In this document: positions 1 through 50,400 of the stretch, piece after piece
How the letters are laid out: every line of letters starts with the position of its first letter
Position numbering within the stretch: position 1 is the stretch's first letter
Source of the DNA: Metaphire vulgaris
Lineage: Eukaryota; Annelida; Clitellata; Crassiclitellata; Megascolecidae
DNA length: 64,000 nucleotides
Reading direction: 5' to 3'
Assembly (NCBI GenBank): GCA_018105865.1
Contig: CM030845.1
Coordinates: forward strand, 10,763,390 to 10,827,389
Made by a program: the position numbers and the translations under genes
The notes under the pieces: generated by a model
Seen by the model: only the letters and a program-made list of their open reading frames with translations
The model's database searches: none
What the model was told of the DNA's origin: nothing

Positions 1-91
1 TACTACTACTACTACTACTATTACTATTAAACTGAATGTGGGGAGGATTTTAATACAGTAGTACCTGAGCGGTTTACAATAGATAGGTTAC

Positions 92-37911
<37,820 letters not shown>

Positions 37912-39299
37912 GATTGCCTGATGAGTTTTGTTTGCGTCAGCCTTTGAGTTCTCTGAATAGAAAATGATAACACAGGGAACAGAAAATGATAAACAGTCAG
38001 ATGTGTGGCTCTCAAATATAACACACCCTCGAAAAACACAATTACAAAGTCGAAAATTATATGCCAGTCGACACTCACCGTCTAAACCATCTAAACCAGT
38101 GGTTCCAACGGTTTTCGAAAAGAGGGCCACATCTACTATTTTCGGTACTTAGGCGGGCCGAAAAGATTGTAAAATTCTAAAATTTAGACTATGCCATGGA
38201 CGACTCTGACACTGTTTCTTACGATAAGAAATTTATTTGATACAAGGAGAGTTTGTTTATAAAATTTTGAAAGTTATGTAGGCTAATATAATTCTTTACT
38301 TTCAGAAACCAAATTGTAGCAACAAAAAAGCAACAAGATATCAGCTTGAAATTTGGCAATTACATCAGGCACATTTCCAGATATATGGCTTATAAGTTGT
38401 AGTGAAATCGCGATACACGCGGTCGAGATATTGAATGTCAAACATCGGTCCACTTTTTACTTTTGCACACTGTACTGTAGGCCTAAACTTTGGCGTTGGC
38501 TATGATTAATTTTTTGTGCGTTGTGGCCAGCTAGCAATCAGACAGTCACGAGGGTAAGGGCCCTAATCTTATATGTGGCAGAGACTTTGGGCCCATGGGT
38601 CTGGTTAAAAATAGGGTTGGGGTTAGGAAACATTTTGGTTATTTTTACAAAATTTTACCGACTCCATCGGAAAGTTACTGGATGAAATAGAAATTAGCAA
38701 ATTAAAGTCCTTCAACCGCTCTCGTTGAGCTGATGTCACGAAAAATCTTTCAGTATTCTCCACGCAGTCTTTGGCTTTATGGAACTACCGTTATCTATTC
38801 ATTACGGCGTGAATTCAAAATCGTCTACAAATGAGTCCAAGATGGAACAATTTTGTGGTGCATTTAACTGCACTACAGTAAGAAGTGTGGTAGTACCTTA
38901 ACATGACAATCACACGAATAAACAAATGCATGCCGAAACTGCCATAATTAGAATTTATATTAATTGAGCGTCAGATTGGTCGAATGCATACGGAATATTC
39001 TGTGCGATGACACTTAATAAGGTAAGGTTGGGCAATGGAATTTTATGGCTCCTAATTGAGTCCCGCAGTTCTCAGAATAACAAGTAATCCACTTGTTTAC
39101 GACCATCGTTGTCTACCCGAACGCAAAATCTCACCCATTTATTCCGTCCGGCATTTAGATCTGTCCTGGCTCAGGGAATCGCACTTCGATTTTCTGGACT
39201 GGAAGATGCGGGGGAGCCTGAGAGGGGAGCAGAGTCACAAAATTCAAGAGAATTTTTCGACGTCTATAGGAATAATACGCTATCAAAGATACTTGGTCC

Positions 39300-39304
<5 letters not shown>

Positions 39305-39359
<55 letters not shown>
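39305..39359. repeat. GA microsatellite
   Basis: About 27 GA units between gene B exon 1 and its putative noncoding exon. Confidence 0.97.
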
Positions 39360-39361
<2 letters not shown>

Positions 39362-39747
39362 AGTCAATTTCCTTTTCGCAATCACGAAAGATTTCGTGGT
39401 ATTCTTGTGATTAGCAGCTAAATGGAAATTTTAGAATTTTCATTGCGTATAGACTCTATAGCGGAGTTGAGCACTGTTTGGCCTGCGGGCCACATATGGG
39501 CACCAAGATCGCGTAAATTCACACAGAGAAAAGAAAGACAGATTAAATTAGCAAATTAAAGCGAGTAAAAATAAGTGCGTTATTTTCACTTTTTGTAAAT
39601 TGTTACCCTTATTGACTTTGATTACTAAGACAACAACACTGACACCAGTGACACCTACTTAGACCCTGTCCTGTGCGTAGGCCTATGCAATTCCAAATAA
39701 AGCTTAGTACTCTAGTCTAGGATACTAGATTGGATGGTGAAAACTCA

Positions 39748-39808
39748 GTGGTTCTCACACAGGGCAGACCCTCATGAACCACCTTAAACCTTGTTATATT
39801 ATATTATT
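39748..39808 (+). mobile_element. LINE 3' tail (ATT type)
   Basis: CAGTGGTTCTCACACAGGGC onward, ending in ATT-like units. Directly next to the MITE at 39825. Confidence 0.65.
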
Positions 39809-39824
39809 GCCGCATCCTCTCAAC

Positions 39825-40007
39825 CAGTGGCGTAGTGAGGCAAAGTGCCGCCCGGGGCGAAAAAAGTGCCGCCTCTTGCTAAAATTCTTGATAGGCAAAA
39901 AACCTTATCGCAACTTGCCAAGCAAAAAGGGTCTTTTCGAAAATGCCGCCCCTAGAGCAAGTGCCGCTCGGGGCGGTTCGCCCCACTGCTCCCTCGCTAC
40001 GCCCATG
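39825..40007. mobile_element. hAT-type MITE
   Basis: CAGTGGCGTAGTGAGG / CCCTCGCTACGCCCATG, exact duplication CTCTCAAC at 39817-39824 and 40008-40015. Interior has three GTGCCGC(C/T) units. Confidence 0.93.
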
Positions 40008-40200
40008 CTCTCAACAGACTGATGCCTAAATAATTCAATAGCTGAAGCCGGTTCGAGTTTACTTGCAAATTTTAGACTGAAACTTGCAAAGCTGCGATCA
40101 ACTGCCAAGTTTAGTTCCAACTCCCTACCCTTTACCTCAGAAATGGCAAAGGGTCACTCAAAATGACCCATGGCCCATTGCTAATTCTGCTGCGCCTAAT

Positions 40201-40309
40201 GGGGCTGGGCCACTAGAACTCATTGAACGCGTTATAGAACGATAGATTGTGTTTGCACATTCATTCCTGCTTTCCATGAGCGTTCAATGAGCTCTAGTGG
40301 CCCAGCCCC
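40201..40309. repeat. Short hairpin-forming palindrome
   Basis: Arms 40201-40230 and 40280-40309 match at 29 of 30 bases (GGGGCTGGGCCACTAGA...), with a ~49-base loop. Confidence 0.9.
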
Positions 40310-41030
40310 ATAAATAAGGGGCCAATCTTCGTGTTGTAACTCTGCGGTTTGCTATTCGACGTGATTGATCTTAGTTATTTTAACAGCGTAAATAAAGATA
40401 ACAGGAAGGCATAGAATGGCACCAACGGACGAAATCTGACAAAAGAGATTCAATACACAGATGAACAGAGTATGCAGCACAGTTATGCGATGATCAGAAA
40501 GTATACGAGACCAACAGAACAGAGGCACTTAAGTTAAGATGCACCAGAGACGAAACAGAGAAACACAGAAAGCGACATCACTGTTGAGGGAATACGACGA
40601 GCGACGTAGAGCCTGAAAGACCACAATGATAATAATAGCGAAGTTTCCGAAGAAAGGTGATCCCTCAGAAAGAAAGCAAAATAACACAAAAGATATGCAC
40701 ACGGCCAAAATTATGCCATCTCGAAAATACGCACGACTACTGCATAGGCAAACAAGAATCTCGCTTCGTTTATTATCGTCCGGGGCGGCAGAACAGTTAC
40801 TGGCTCGGCAGCCGTAGGCCTATCAACTTGGATGCATAATCACAACATTGTGCCAGTAAACTGCCCTGCCATTTACAAGAACCCACAATGGAACGCTCTG
40901 CAGGAACCGTGAAAGATAATGTTCCAATCAAGTTTGTTCTGCCTTCCAGTTTCAACATACTGGGTGGACCACGTTGTCAATAATCAATAATTACAAGCAG
41001 ATGACTGCAGCACTGCACATGCATGTAAAC

Positions 41031-41085
<55 letters not shown>

Positions 41086-41092
41086 TATATAT
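41031..41092. repeat. TA microsatellite
   Basis: About 25 TA units just downstream of gene B's putative first exon. Confidence 0.97.
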
Positions 41093-41250
41093 AGCTACAA
41101 TACGCTGCACTCTTCTAGGCTACACGTCTTCAAGTGCGCTTTCCTGCATAGTTAAAAAGTAGAACCCACTACTGCAATTAGTACAAACATAGGCCCATTG
41201 CTGAAAATACTGCTATTACAAAAGCAGCATAAGTATTTTCTATCACTCAC

Positions 41251-41394
41251 CCGTTCGAGTGATTCGGTCTTTTGGTAGAAGAGGTTGCGCTACACAGACT
41301 GAGGATAGCGGTTAGATTTCCAGAGATAAGAAGACCTGCTATTCGCAGCGAACCAGTCCCGGCGCTAGCCGCGTCCGTTTCTTAGAACGATGCT
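41251..41394 (-). other. Putative noncoding first exon (5'UTR) of gene B
   Basis: Starts at the initiator-like site downstream of the TATA box and ends at CGAACGG/GTGAGT, a near-consensus donor. The next good acceptor on this strand is TTTTCTATTCAG at 37953-37964, which opens the signal-peptide exon 41 bp before the ATG. No ATG-initiated long frame is needed in it. The link is inferred from splice-site strength and position only. Confidence 0.5.
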
Positions 41395-41420
41395 GACGCG
41401 TGGCAGCCAACAGTCGTCGG

Positions 41421-41427
41421 TTTTATA
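41421..41427 (-). promoter_or_regulatory. Candidate TATA box of gene B
   Basis: Reads CCTATAAAACC on the minus strand. An initiator-like TCAGCAT lies 33 bp downstream (A at 41394), followed by a short stretch ending in a strong donor at 41250. Position and spacing are seen; transcription start is inferred. Confidence 0.55.
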
Positions 41428-43985
41428 GGCGCGAACGAAGACGCAGCTCTCCGATCTGCGAACGGTACGCCTCGGTCTCTTGGAGCTATGGGCTTCTACG
41501 CTTCGGTGAGCCTAGGCGAAAACGCTAACGGCAAAAACTAAAAACAATTCTACGGTGGAGAGAGAGAGAGAGAGATCCAGGGCAGCGGAACATTTTTGCA
41601 GAGGAATGTATTAACAGCGTATTCAATATGGTTTAGTTACATCACATCCTTATAATAATTTGGGATCGGAGTTTTCGGGAGTGTGGCTCAGCCTCTTAAG
41701 CAGCCACCACATCCTAAGTCAGTGGTTCTCATACTGGGGTTCTCGGTCCCATAGGCTACCGCGAAGCGGTTTCAGAGGGACCGTGAAGGAATCATTTTCT
41801 CAAAACATTTCACCAACACCTCAGAACACAAAATACACTGATGGTTCTAAGAGTGCTGATCCCATTTGAATTTAAATTTGATGACTTAGATTTGCAATTT
41901 TCGGAGTAAATAAGTAATTGACATAACAAGTAGCCTATTTGTTATTTACTGTTAGTTTAAAATTCAATTTTTACAAGGTCCACGAGTCATTACAAAATTT
42001 TCTAATCGACCATCCTAAGGAGTTTGAGAATCGCTGTCCTAAATGGAAGCGACCGCGTGGTCGCCCAAGGCAAAACTGGTTATGGGCCAAATTAAACCAT
42101 TCGCTGATTCATTACAGACCATGTGGTCGGACGCGATCAACAATGGTCGGGAGCGACGCAACGATCCCAGTTGGCTATGCGATAGCGTCGAGACTCTTAA
42201 CAGCATCACAGTTTGAACCTGCCCGACTGACGAAGCCAGTCTGGCGCGAAAAGTTATAACCAACCAGTTGTCTTGCAGAATCTACTAGTTGGTCTTGCAG
42301 AACCTACTACACCAGGTCTATCCCCTTTCCTCCCCGCCCCACAATAAATCTAATCGGATTTAGTCGATTTGTACAAGTGACCCTGGGCATTCCGACCGGT
42401 GCAATTGCACCAGTTTTTCCAATGTAGCTACGCCACTGAGTCCCTATTATGAGTAAGGATTTCAATTGTTCATCAGGTAATTCTAATATGTAGCAGGATT
42501 TAGGCTTAAAGTACTTCATCTTAGCAAATGTCTTCTCACACAAAGATATAGTTTCAAAGGCAGAAATGATTTCACGAGCAAACTTTTTTTTAAAATGAAT
42601 AAACTGATTATGTGAAAGGCAATTATAGAATTCCATCAAATTTCACCCCTTAAATTTGTCCTTCAGGATATCACTAGATAGCCAATCAATAATTTCCATT
42701 TGCAAATCAGAAGGTAAGTCTTCAATGACAGAGTCCAATGGCGGATTAACCTCGGTACAAATGGTACTGGGCCCACCAGCAAAATAAAAATGTAGGGGTC
42801 CATCTTTTCTATTAACAATATTTTACAATGATTTTTTATGATTTATTTGTTTAAACAACTTTATTTTCCAAAATGCAACCATTTATCAAGCAACGTGTAC
42901 TGAAAAAATGAAAAAAGTTTATCGCCACTATTGCCCATGTAGTCATGTACCTGATCCGTAACTCTTTCGCGCTACCGAAAGTTTCCCGAGAAAAGCTCAA
43001 AAGTTTTGACAAGCCAAAATGGGTCATCTTGCCTCTTTCACACTTGATCTGTAACATTTTAGAAGAAAGTGATCCAGAGCCTACAACATGTAAATCCGCT
43101 GCTGACATAGTCAAACAGATTTGCAGCGTCTTATTTTCGCGAACATGCTGAGTATGCCTCTGTGATGCAGACGGCAAAAATGAGATTCCTATAATAGATT
43201 TGCGCATATTACTCATTTACTGCCACGGGCCGGATTAAAGATCTTCACGGGCCATATCCGGCCCGCGGGTCGTACTTTGGAGACCCCTTACCATTTGTAA
43301 ATTCTGTTGGAGAAGCAAGCAGAACAACGGGCGAAACTAGTAGGCTTAGGATCTATGTCACAGCAAAACACAGATTTTAAAATGATCCAAAACTTCTGTA
43401 AAATTGAAGTCATTTCACAAACACTCGTACAAAATAGGTGTTTATGGTTAGCAACATTCCGTCCTTTTAATAGTAAGAAGCTCGTAGAAGTAGTCTATAG
43501 GTTACGCTGCTCTAAAAACAACTTCGAAATGTCATAGCTGTGATCACCAAAAGCATCATATTGTTTTCTCGGCGTTGGCTTTCGACAAATAAAATGTAAC
43601 GGAAGTCGAATGACTGGTAGTTCAGAGATTAATTACTCAAGTTACTGCGGAGCTCTACAATATAGTGCAATAAAATGCTAATAAGATGCCACAATACAAA
43701 AATTATAGGCTCGTCTTGAAAACTTTTGATATTACAGTCATATCTCGGAAATTGCCGAAAACAAAGTAAAACTTTCAGACAGTAGTCGTGACTAAGCTTA
43801 ACTAGGTTTTATAGGCTTAAAAAGATGCGAGTATAGCAAGTTTACATCAATGTCGGTTAACACGTTGAAAATATTGTAAGGCATTTGCGCAAACGCAGAT
43901 GAAAAAGTATGGGCCCAGGTCCTCTATATTTCCCCTTCTCTATTTTAGCCTCTAAAAAAGTGAGGGGGTGGGTCGAGCCTGGAGG
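41428..43985. other. Intergenic gap between gene A and gene B
   Basis: Contains the MITE at 41720, hAT-like fragments (TAGCTACGCCACTGAG near 42426; CCGGCCCGCGG near 43256) and A/T-rich sequence. No supported coding region. Confidence 0.5.
41720..42036. mobile_element. hAT-type MITE (CAGTGGTTCTCA family)
   Basis: CAGTGGTTCTCATACTGG at left, GTTTGAGAATCGCTG at right; flanks TCCTAAGT / TCCTAAAT. Ends resemble Charlie-like hATs. Confidence 0.8.
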
Positions 43986-43991
43986 TTTAAT
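43986..43991 (-). promoter_or_regulatory. Candidate polyadenylation signal of gene A
   Basis: ATTAAA on the minus strand, about 170 bases after the stop. It is the best match seen but other weak A/T-rich sites exist. Confidence 0.35.
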
Positions 43992-44161
43992 AGAATTTTA
44001 CATCTAATGGCATAAAGCAGTGTGTATGACGATTTAACTTTGTAACGCATGCAGATTGTTCTGTTCTTTTCATCCGCATAAATTGGAAAAGCAAGATAGA
44101 CACAAATTGTATTAGTCTTTGCTAATTTTGGGGCATTACAAGACGACGACTGAAAGCTGAA

Positions 44162-44280
44162 TCATTGAATGCGAGCGAAGCAGGACTGAATGAAAACGAT
44201 GAATGTCGCGAGGACGACCAAGGAACTCGGGTTAAGCGTCGAGAACCTTTTCCCGGCGAAGCTAGAAGACGGTCCTTCGG
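44162..44280 (-). CDS. Gene A exon 34: terminal exon with GPI-signal-like tail
   Basis: [16 protein letters not shown] then [23 protein letters not shown] and TGA. Small residues followed by a ~17-residue hydrophobic stretch at the very C-terminus resemble a GPI-attachment signal, as in CD109. Acceptor GTTCTCTTTGCAG. Attachment itself is inferred. Confidence 0.85.
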
Positions 44281-46191
44281 CTGCAAAGAGAACAACGTGC
44301 ACAGATGAACCAACTAAAGCACGCTTAGTTAAGTCATATGCGGAGTTTTTAAAAAAAAAAGGGCGTATAGGGGTTTAGCTATCACAAGATAAAAAGAAAC
44401 AAAACTATATAATATATAGTTTTGAATATACGTTGAATGAAAGGTGGAAAAATTTCTAATACAGCACGGCAGTGGGGATTACGCTTCAAATTTGGAGAGA
44501 CCATCGACTGATGCTATAAGTGTGTTGCTAAAATGGCGCTACGTAAGTTCACAAACAACAGTAATGTTAATATTAAGATAAGATAAAGGAAGACGTACTG
44601 GAACAGCATTGAGGGCATTCCGAACAGGGGCTGTTTTGTCCAAGTGCTTGAGGAGCTGAGTATAGCTGTACCCTTTCTCCGGCTGCAACAGTCCATGGCA
44701 TCACATAACAAGTCAAAAACAGATAAATTGCACAACCGATGCAAACACTGATCGCAGATTGTGCACGTGCTAGAAAGTGGGATTTTCTTGTATAATTCTA
44801 ATTTAGTACAAAAATTGCCGCAATGTACAGAGTACGTACATTGTAGTAAAAGCCTCTAAAATGGATCGTTCTGTGTACCCTTGCCCTCTCCAAACATCCT
44901 TCAAGTACCCCAAGGAGCACGAGTACCCGGTTGTTTAAGAACCACTAGCCTAATAGTTTGTCATCACTGCAAAGGCCCGTCGCGTTCTTTGAAGTGTCTC
45001 GTCAATTGGTCACCTAGATAGTGACGAAGCTAATATTCACCGCAGTGTTGAGGAAAATTTTAAAGTAATTTAGTTTCTCGACAAACCGTCGACTTAGTCG
45101 TTGTTCCCGTTCGCGTTTCGAGCCATTTAAAAGATAATTGTCCAAAATCGCTGCCGACGAAAGAATTTCTCGAGTTTTGAAAGACGAAGAAGATATTTGA
45201 CGAATATTTCTGCAATGCAGGCTAACTTCCGCTATTTTCTAGACATCATTGGCATAGCCACGGGTGGGGGTAGGGACACGTCACACGGGGGCCCTATATA
45301 TTGGGGGCAAATCCCACGACTGATCCCAGTCGTGGGATTTGCGCAAAACCACTGAGATATTTCTCGCGGGTGGGGTGGGGTGGGGTGGGGTTGGGTGGGT
45401 AGGATGATTAGAGCACAAACGAGTTCATAACCATAGGTCTATAGACGTGAATGTGTCAAGAACATCTTGACGATGTTTTTACTTGTAGAATTTTCAAACT
45501 CATAAATTAGGTTTTGCCTCCCCCATTTCGGAACCCTGGCTACGCCACTGCTAGACATCCATCGGCCTCAGTTGCGACGAAGCGGCTTCAAATCAAAGAA
45601 TAACATGAAAAGTTTAAGCACTGTATAGAAACACAGCTGAATCAACTTGGTAGAAGAAAACCCCTTATGCAAGTAGCCTACATCCCTAAACTTACACGGA
45701 TCGTAGTAAGAATAGACTTTAACTGGAGCGTCTTGAACGTTAGAGACGGCGAATACTTTGGCGCTAGTCAGACTCACGCAAGTTTTACTTGACGTCAACT
45801 GGAAACAAAAATTCAAATCGTCTGAGGACATATCAGTAATTCTAATAACGATATAGTCCCAACCAAGTTATTTGCGCTATTTAATTATTAGTGCAATAGG
45901 TGTGCAGGCGTCTACAGACTGTGCAGTGTGCAGTTTTCAGGGTATATGTGTAGATAACCAAGTAAGTAAAATCCCGTAAATTTATATAGCGCTCTGCGAA
46001 GTAGAACGGTATTAGCTGCTTATTCGTATATGCTTTATGTAATGCGCGTATAATAATCATCCAGAAAACTGTATGTGTCTTTTTTGTTTGTGTGTGTATT
46101 TTTCGTTTGCTGGATAGTTTTCAGATTTAATATTATGCAGTACTGTATCATCAAATCCTGTACAGCGGCATAAGAAAATGCTTGGAGCTGG

Positions 46192-46285
<94 letters not shown>

Positions 46286-46946
46286 CGTACCTCGTCCAAA
46301 TACAGGACAACTTTCTCGTCAGAGGTCTCCACTCTCTTGATGACATCGTTCTGTTTCTTCAGATCATCTACGTTTGAAGCCTGGAATCCAGTCAACTGGT
46401 TGATTTCCATCACCACCATGCCACTCCCTTCCTTTTTCTTCCAGCTGTACAAAGTAGACCCCCTTACTTATAAAAATCCCCATCGAACCAAACTATTATG
46501 TCAGTGTTGGCAATTTTCTTTGGCGGGGAGTGCCAACCGGCTGTCCGACCCAAAATTCTGGATCGGCTTAACTCTTAAGCGATTAGGATTAGGCGTTCCA
46601 TTGTCTGATGCTTCTGTACGTCACGGAATAGCGCTATAGAATTTATGACGGGAATGGATGGATTGAATGTTATCTTATCAGTGGCTATCGAATATCTATC
46701 AGTCGTGCTGGGCAGCCCTAAACTCTAGTTGTCTCTGTGTCGAGATAAATTTTGGTGCTGTTTCAGATTAAAGTTTGGTTAAGGGCATAGATTTTATGCC
46801 AACGTGTTTATGGCATGAAAAAAGTTTCCTCCATAGGCTAACTACAGTGTAGCTGTTTGCCACTGACTGAAGTGGTCGTTACTTGCGGATTTGTAGTAAC
46901 ATCGATTTATACCTTCAGAGTATCAGAACCGGTGCTGAAAAGGTAC

Positions 46947-46988
<42 letters not shown>

Positions 46989-47009
46989 TAATAATAATAA
47001 CAATAATGA

Positions 47010-47080
<71 letters not shown>

Positions 47081-47426
47081 GTAGTAGTAGTAGTAGCAGT
47101 AGTAGTAGTGGTGGTGGTGGTGGTGGTAATAGTAGTATAGTAGTAGTAGTGCAGTAGTAGTAATAATAATAGTAGTGGTATTAGTAATAGTGGTAGCAGT
47201 GGTGCCCGGTGGCAGTGGTGTGGTGGTGGTGGTGCAGTAGTGGTGGTAATGCAGCAGTAATAGTGCAGTAGTAGTGCAGCAGTAGTGGTAGTGGTAGCAG
47301 TGCAGCAGCAGCAGTAGTAGTAGTAGTAGCAGTAGCAGTAGTAGTGGTGGTGTGGTGGTGGTGGTGGTAGTAGTAGTATAGTAGTAGTAATAATAATAAT
47401 AATAATAATAATAATAGTATTAGTAA

Positions 47427-47494
<68 letters not shown>

Positions 47495-50400
47495 ATATCA
47501 TCATCATCATCATTATTATTATTAACCCAACAATTCAGTACTGTACGTCAGATTATTATATTACCTGCTGCATGACTTGATTATGATGCTGTTTCCCTTC
47601 TGTTTTGTGTCGACTTCGAGGTCGATTCCTGAAATGTTTTCCGTCTTGTAGATGTTGTATTTCGCGTTCAGCTGAATAAAGCAGCATCGCCCATTAATTG
47701 CGTCGAAATTTAGAATCAATATCCTTATTATCGCAAACAACCCTATCGTTCGAGGACTCGAACGAGAACTTACAGAATTGATACATTGCCTTCTATATAA
47801 CTGATCGGACCTACGTTTAACCGATTTAATCTAAGAATTAGACGAGAGTCGATCTATACCTGAACCAACGCTGAGCCCTTTCCCCTTGCATTAACGTACA
47901 CACGTTTCGAATCGGAAGGCAACTGAACAAGCAAAAAACAACACAACAATCATTCTTAGACTCGAGGTACCCAACAGCAATCGTGCCCATTTGATAAACG
48001 AGCTAGAAATTGCTGTAAAAGAACGTTTTTGAACAACTCTACGATATTGACAATAATACGGGTGCGATCTCTTGTAGTGCATTCGTACCTGAAATGATTG
48101 GAATAGGATTGATGTTGCGGTAACTATAGGTTGGAAAGAGTGTTGAACGTTTTCCGTTGAAACGGTGATCAAAACGCTCAGTTCTCCCGGTGGCGCCGAA
48201 GTCATCATGGCGAAGGCTGTTAGCGCCTCAAGGGCCACCACCGTGTCCTAAGCAAATACGAGAAGGAATCATCCCAGGCTATCACGCCTTGCCATCAATA
48301 GACTAAGCAGTAGTTACACCTGTATGTTAGGAGTAGTTCGTGTTTAGCGAAAGTGCTTAAAGTCCGAAACACCGGACTATAAAATTCACGAGATTTTACT
48401 CACTTACTTATTATGGGTGGGGCGTGTTTTAATTGCGTTTTCTTAGTAGAAGCAATTTGTCAGAAGAGGACCAACGGCAGACTTTCTGCATTTCAATTGC
48501 CATCAGAACACGATTAAGATAATTCTACTGGTGAATATACATGTACGGCATTTAAAACCTCTTTTCAAAAAAAACTAAATAGGCCTAATCACAAACGGTC
48601 TGACAAGATGTAGTGTAATTTAACATTTGTATAGCTCCTCTTGAATTTCTGCTAAGAGGCGCTTCTGGCTTTGGAGTCGCATGATAAAGTAAGCTTAGTG
48701 AGACTTTAGCTTTCGCATTGAACTGGGCGATGAAATAGAAGTGAGGCCTGAATGGATGGGTTCAAGGCATGTCTTCTCAGAGGGGCTTCCCTAGAGTATT
48801 TGGCGTCCATGAAAAGCAGTCATAAAAGTTTATTATCAGTTAGCAAAGCACGACATTTTACTAACACGAGATTAAAACTACAAATGCACTTTTCTTGCTT
48901 TTAGTGATGCCAACTGGTCTACGACGGGCCCTTCAAAGTCAGTTTCTTCGTTTTACACTCTGAGTAGAGAAAAGTCACAGATTTTTTGGCGTCCTCTTTC
49001 AAGTGGTACCCAGGGCATCTGCCCTACCTGCCGTACCCTAGGTACGCCACTGGACTTTTATGATATAATAATATTATTATTAATATTAATATTAATATTA
49101 ATATTAATAATGTGATTTCAAGTGGCTTAGGAGGCTAAGTAAGCCTGCATGAAAAGCACTTTAGTAACTCTCCACATTCAATAAATAACCTATAGTTTTC
49201 CTAGATTCAGCATAGGCCAAAGCGCCAGTCTGTTACCTGGGTGGATGAAAACCCTCCGTTTGCGTTTCGCTGGGCGATGATCCACTTGGCGATAGGAAGA
49301 CTCTTCGACAGGTCCTTCTGTTCGCAATACGTGAGAAGCACGTAGGCGGACATCTCAATGTTCACCGCACGCGCCTGTGAATATGGAGGTCTCCACATCT
49401 GGGATTCGGACGACTCGTCTTTCTCATCGGATGCCTTCTCCCAGTGCTTTGTTCCGGCTAAAAATCCCATTTGAACGCAGTTCACCATGTATACTGTACA
49501 GGTCCTATATGCGATGATGTCTGGGCGCCGTACGTACAATATTCTACAGGATTTTGGCGGTGTAGTCAGAGGGTTCCAAATTAAGGGGCAACGCCCGTCA
49601 CTTATACAGCTGAACTCGGTCTGGTCTGCATAGGGGGATTTTGAGGGCGCTGTTAGTTTTCCATTCTGGGTCCGATGCGGTGCCCCAACCCAAGAGGCGG
49701 TAATTTTATATTAAAATCAAACTTTGCAGACTATAATACTATGACAGCTAATAGATAATCAGCCTACACTCTATTCGGTTGTGCACACATCTCACTAGAA
49801 ACTAGTTTATGCCGGAGTAGTGGTCCGAATTCTAGCACCATTGTGGGTTAGCTAATCCAAGTTGCCCAACGTGCTCGTGTCGGGGGGATCAGGAATGCGG
49901 GAGGGCAGATGGGTCGATCGTAAAAATTCAACGCCCTAGGTTCAGAGATAGCGTCTAATCGCCCAGTGGATTACTAAGATAGTTACTTTCTTCGGTGATT
50001 TGGTCATTTGGTCTGCAAATTCATTTTTAATGTAATTTTTATTTACAATTACGAAGCACATCTTATTTTACAAAGTCGTTTATCAAATATTGGATTTGTT
50101 GAATTTCGATAATATATTAAGTTATCTGCGGTTTTGGCATCGAACGTAAACTATTGACAGCCAAACTACTGCAGTGCTGAATGCTGATCAGCACAATTTG
50201 TTAGAAATCTTAATAAATTACCTTCGACAATGGCAATAGCTTCGAGCTTTTGCAAAACTTCGTTAACCCTTTCGCTGTTTGCTTTAACCAGTGCGTACGA
50301 CAGTATAGCCAGAGCATACGGGTCAGAAGATACTGCATGTATCTGACTTTCCAAATAGTGGCGCGCCGCTTCAACACTGTCAGAAATGTCCTTTTGCTTT

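Noticed and set aside
40860..40980. Minus-strand stretch reading GPPSMLKLEGRTNLIGTL, vaguely like the MG4 segment GGPMNML in exon 10
   Set aside because: No splice sites with fitting phase, and the region lies between the noncoding exon and exon 1. Too weak to call an exon or relic.
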